From: JADLGF01 sp020849415
Lineage (GTDB): Bacteria; Chloroflexota; Chloroflexia; Thermomicrobiales; UBA6265
Length of the DNA: 6,188 nucleotides
Direction: 5' to 3'
NCBI GenBank assembly: GCA_033812595.1
Contig: JAPXTJ010000158.1
Location: 1 to 6,188 of the forward strand
Below are positions 4,880 through 6,188 of the stretch, one piece after another; the stretch's first letter is position 1, and every line of letters begins with the position of its first letter. The position numbers and the translations under genes were made by a program. Under the pieces are notes generated by a model. The model searched no databases and was not told where the DNA came from. It saw only the letters and a program-made list of their open reading frames with translations.

Positions 4880-4942
4880 GCCGCGCCGCCTCGGCGCGAC
4901 GGCTTGTGGTTACCCGTTCAGGCGGGTGGCCCGGTACGGGCC
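4880..4942 (-). promoter_or_regulatory. Three tandem GC-rich hairpins in the rplB-rpsS gap
   Basis: Reading the mRNA 5' to 3', three inverted repeats follow one another. The first is GGCCCG-TAC-CGGGCC (4942-4928). The second directly abuts it: ACCCG-CCTGAA-CGGGT (4927-4912). The third is CGCGCC-GAGGC-GGCGCG (4898-4882), extendable by a G-U and a G-C pair to 4900-4880. The last ends two bases before the GGGAGGAA ribosome binding site of rpsS. No U tract follows any of them, so they do not look like intrinsic terminators. They are seen directly as complementary arms; a regulatory or mRNA-processing role is inference, and high GC raises the chance of accidental pairing. Confidence 0.5.
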
Positions 4943-4950
4943 GGCCGCCG

Positions 4951-5787
4951 CTACCGCCGCGTGCCCTTCTTCGGCCGCTTGCGCACGATCATCGAATCAG
5001 TTCGCTTGTTATTGCGGGTCTTCTTGAAGGCCGGCTTGCCCCACTTGGTCTTGGGCTGGCCACCGATCGGCGCCTTGCCCTCACCACCGCCGTGCGGGTG
5101 ATCGTTCGGGTTCATCACCGAACCACGCACGGTCGGGCGGCGACCCATGTGGCGGGAGCGGCCGGCCTTGCCGATCTCGATCTGCTCGTGCGAGACGTTG
5201 CCGACCTGGCCAAGCGTCGCCAGGCAATCGAGGTGAATACGGCGAACCTCGCCCGAGGGCATGCGCACCTGCGCGTAGGTATCACCCTTCGCCATCAGCT
5301 GGGCGGCGGTGCCGGCCGAGCGGACCAGCTGCCCGCCGGCGCCGGCGCGAAGCTCGATATTGTGAATCTGGGTGCCGGTCGGGATGTTGCGCAGCGGCAG
5401 GGCATTGCCGACGCGGATCGGCGCGTCCGAACCGGACACGACCGTGTCACCGACCTTCAGGCCGAGCGGCGCCAGGATGTAGCGCTTCTCGCCGTCCACG
5501 TAGAACAGCAGGGCGATGCGCGCCGAGCGGTTGGGATCGTATTCAATCGCGTTGACCTTGGCGGGAATGCCGAGCTTGTTCCGCTTGAAGTCAACGATCC
5601 GGTAGTAGCGCTTGGCGCCGCCGCCACGGTGGCGCACCGTGATGCGACCGAAGGCGTTGCGGCCCGAGTTCTTCTTCAGCGGCTCGATCAGGCTCTTTTC
5701 CGGCGCCTTCTTGGTGATTTCCTCGAAGGTGCTCACGCTCATCGAGCGACGGCCCGGCGAGGTGGGCTTGTATCTACGAATTGCCAT
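4951..5787 (-). CDS. rplB: 50S ribosomal protein L2
   Basis: L2 is a primary 23S rRNA binding protein needed for subunit joining and peptidyl transferase activity. At 278 residues it has the usual bacterial length. Visible landmarks are the RHRGGGAKRYYRIVDFKR block (52-69), the OB-like domain with IEYDPNRSARIALL (81-94) and YILAPLGLKVGD (103-114), the SH3-like domain with GTQIHNIELRAGAGGQLVRSAG (138-159), and the signature NPNDHPHGGGEG (227-238), which includes the histidine equivalent to E. coli His229. The C-terminus is strongly basic (KRPKKGTRR). The ATG has GGAGG (5798-5794) six bases upstream, and 21 bases separate it from L23. The TAG stop is followed by an 83-nt gap with three hairpins. 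Identification is secure. Confidence 0.98.
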   Translation of the reverse strand: MAIRRYKPTSPGRRSMSVSTFEEITKKAPEKSLIEPLKKNSGRNAFGRITVRHRGGGAKRYYRIVDFKRNKLGIPAKVNAIEYDPNRSARIALLFYVDGEKRYILAPLGLKVGDTVVSGSDAPIRVGNALPLRNIPTGTQIHNIELRAGAGGQLVRSAGTAAQLMAKGDTYAQVRMPSGEVRRIHLDCLATLGQVGNVSHEQIEIGKAGRSRHMGRRPTVRGSVMNPNDHPHGGGEGKAPIGGQPKTKWGKPAFKKTRNNKRTDSMIVRKRPKKGTRR

Positions 5788-5808
5788 CGTTCTCCTCCGT
5801 CCCTCGCC

Positions 5809-6117
5809 TTAGATCTGCTCGAAGAGCTCGATGTGATCGTTCGGATCGAGCGTCACGATCGCCTTCTTCCAGGCCGATTCGGTGCCGGCAATACGCCCGC
5901 CGCGGCGGGAAGCCATCCGGCTCTTCTTCTTGGCCTTGACGATCAGGGTGTTCACGGCCAGGACCTTCACATTGAAGGTGCGCTCAACCGCGTCCTTGAT
6001 CTGGATCTTGTTCGCATCCAGCGCCACCTCGAAGGTGTACTGGCTCTGCTCCATCAACCAGGTGTTCTTTTCGGTGATCACCGGCCGACGGATGACATCT
6101 TCCATCCGCAACGCCAT
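5809..6117 (-). CDS. rplW: 50S ribosomal protein L23
   Basis: L23 sits at the polypeptide exit of the large subunit and is the docking site for trigger factor and SRP. The 102-residue product matches the family in length and layout: an N-terminal DVIRRPVITEKNT segment (residues 7-19), YTFEVALDANKIQIKDAVE (27-45), the VNTLIVKAKKK stretch (55-65) leading to the basic extended loop, and a final WKKAIVTLDPND strand (83-94). The ATG at 6117-6115 has a GGAGG (6128-6124) six bases upstream, placed inside the end of rplD, and follows the rplD stop by one base, which suggests coupling. It stops with TAA. Nothing is missing or truncated. Identification is secure. Confidence 0.97.
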   Translation of the reverse strand: MALRMEDVIRRPVITEKNTWLMEQSQYTFEVALDANKIQIKDAVERTFNVKVLAVNTLIVKAKKKSRMASRRGGRIAGTESAWKKAIVTLDPNDHIELFEQI

Positions 6118-6118
6118 G

Positions 6119-6188
6119 CTAGGCCTCCACTTCCGCGTTGGCCGCGGCCAGCCGGGCCTGCTTGAACGCGCTCGGGGTGCGCTTCGCT
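6119..6188 (-). CDS. rplD: 50S ribosomal protein L4, C-terminal end only (partial)
   Basis: The last 22 codons of a frame that enters from the right edge and stops at TAG (6121-6119), one base before the L23 start. The visible tail reads AKRTPSAFKQARLAAANAEVEA. The assignment to L4 rests on position: in the canonical S10 cluster the gene immediately upstream of rplW is rplD. The tail itself is not diagnostic. L4 proteins usually end in a short Leu/Glu-rich helix soon after the core, and this Ala-rich basic-then-acidic tail looks like a lineage-specific extension. L4 binds 23S rRNA and lines the exit tunnel with its loop, none of which is visible here. The L23 ribosome binding site lies inside these last codons, so the two genes are probably translationally coupled. 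Confidence 0.65.
   Translation of the reverse strand, partial: AKRTPSAFKQARLAAANAEVEA

Noticed and set aside
4561..6165. A 534-codon open frame on the plus strand
   Set aside because: It lies antisense to rplB, rpsS and rplW, is rich in Arg, Ala and Leu with no recognisable domain, and is what opposite-strand frames in GC-rich coding DNA look like.
1..6188. Mobile element, CRISPR array, tRNA or a novel inserted system
   Set aside because: The gene order is uninterrupted, no direct repeat arrays or transposase-like frames are seen, and no gap exceeds 113 bases.

Overview
The window is a stretch of the bacterial S10-spc ribosomal protein cluster, read entirely from the minus strand. In transcription order, from the right edge to the left, it runs rplD (C-terminal end only), rplW, rplB, rpsS, rplV, rpsC, rplP, rpmC, rpsQ, rplN, rplX, rplE, rpsN, rpsH and rplF (N-terminal two thirds). 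The order is the canonical one, with no insertion, loss or inversion. I see no tRNA, rRNA, mobile element, CRISPR array or convincing plus-strand gene. The long plus-strand frames are antisense shadows of a GC-rich region.

Organism: a GC-rich bacterium. It has the short zinc-binding S14 (CxxC...CxxC), a zinc-ribbon L24, and S10 and spc genes that run on as one unit. The L23, L22, L5 and S14 sequences look to me like Chloroflexota, perhaps the Thermomicrobia/Sphaerobacter side. This is an impression from memory, not a search, and confidence in the phylum is low. Two habits stand out. Nine of the 14 visible stop codons are TAG, although TAG is usually rare in highly expressed genes and in GC-rich genomes. 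Three genes (rpsS, rpmC, rplN) start with GTG.

Layout: 6188-5809 holds the L4 end and L23. 5787-4951 is L2, followed by an 83-nt gap with three tandem hairpins. 4867-2467 is S19, L22, S3, L16, L29 and S17, tightly packed, with TAATG at L22/S3 and GTGA at L16/L29. An 8-bp hairpin marks the S17/L14 junction, which is the S10/spc boundary in E. coli. 2411-1 is L14, L24, L5, S14, S8 and the start of L6. The 113-nt L24-L5 gap, the longest here, can form a branched-free, bulged stem where E. coli has its S8 translational operator nearby. The S14-S8 gap can form two mutually exclusive hairpins, one of them terminator-like.

The genes supply parts of both ribosomal subunits from one polycistronic mRNA. 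Most novelty lies not in the proteins, which are ordinary apart from an acidic tail on L16, but in the intercistronic RNA. Several gaps carry a stem-loop ending at or just 5' of the next Shine-Dalgarno sequence. Some short hairpins are expected by chance at this GC content, so conservation in relatives is the decisive test.
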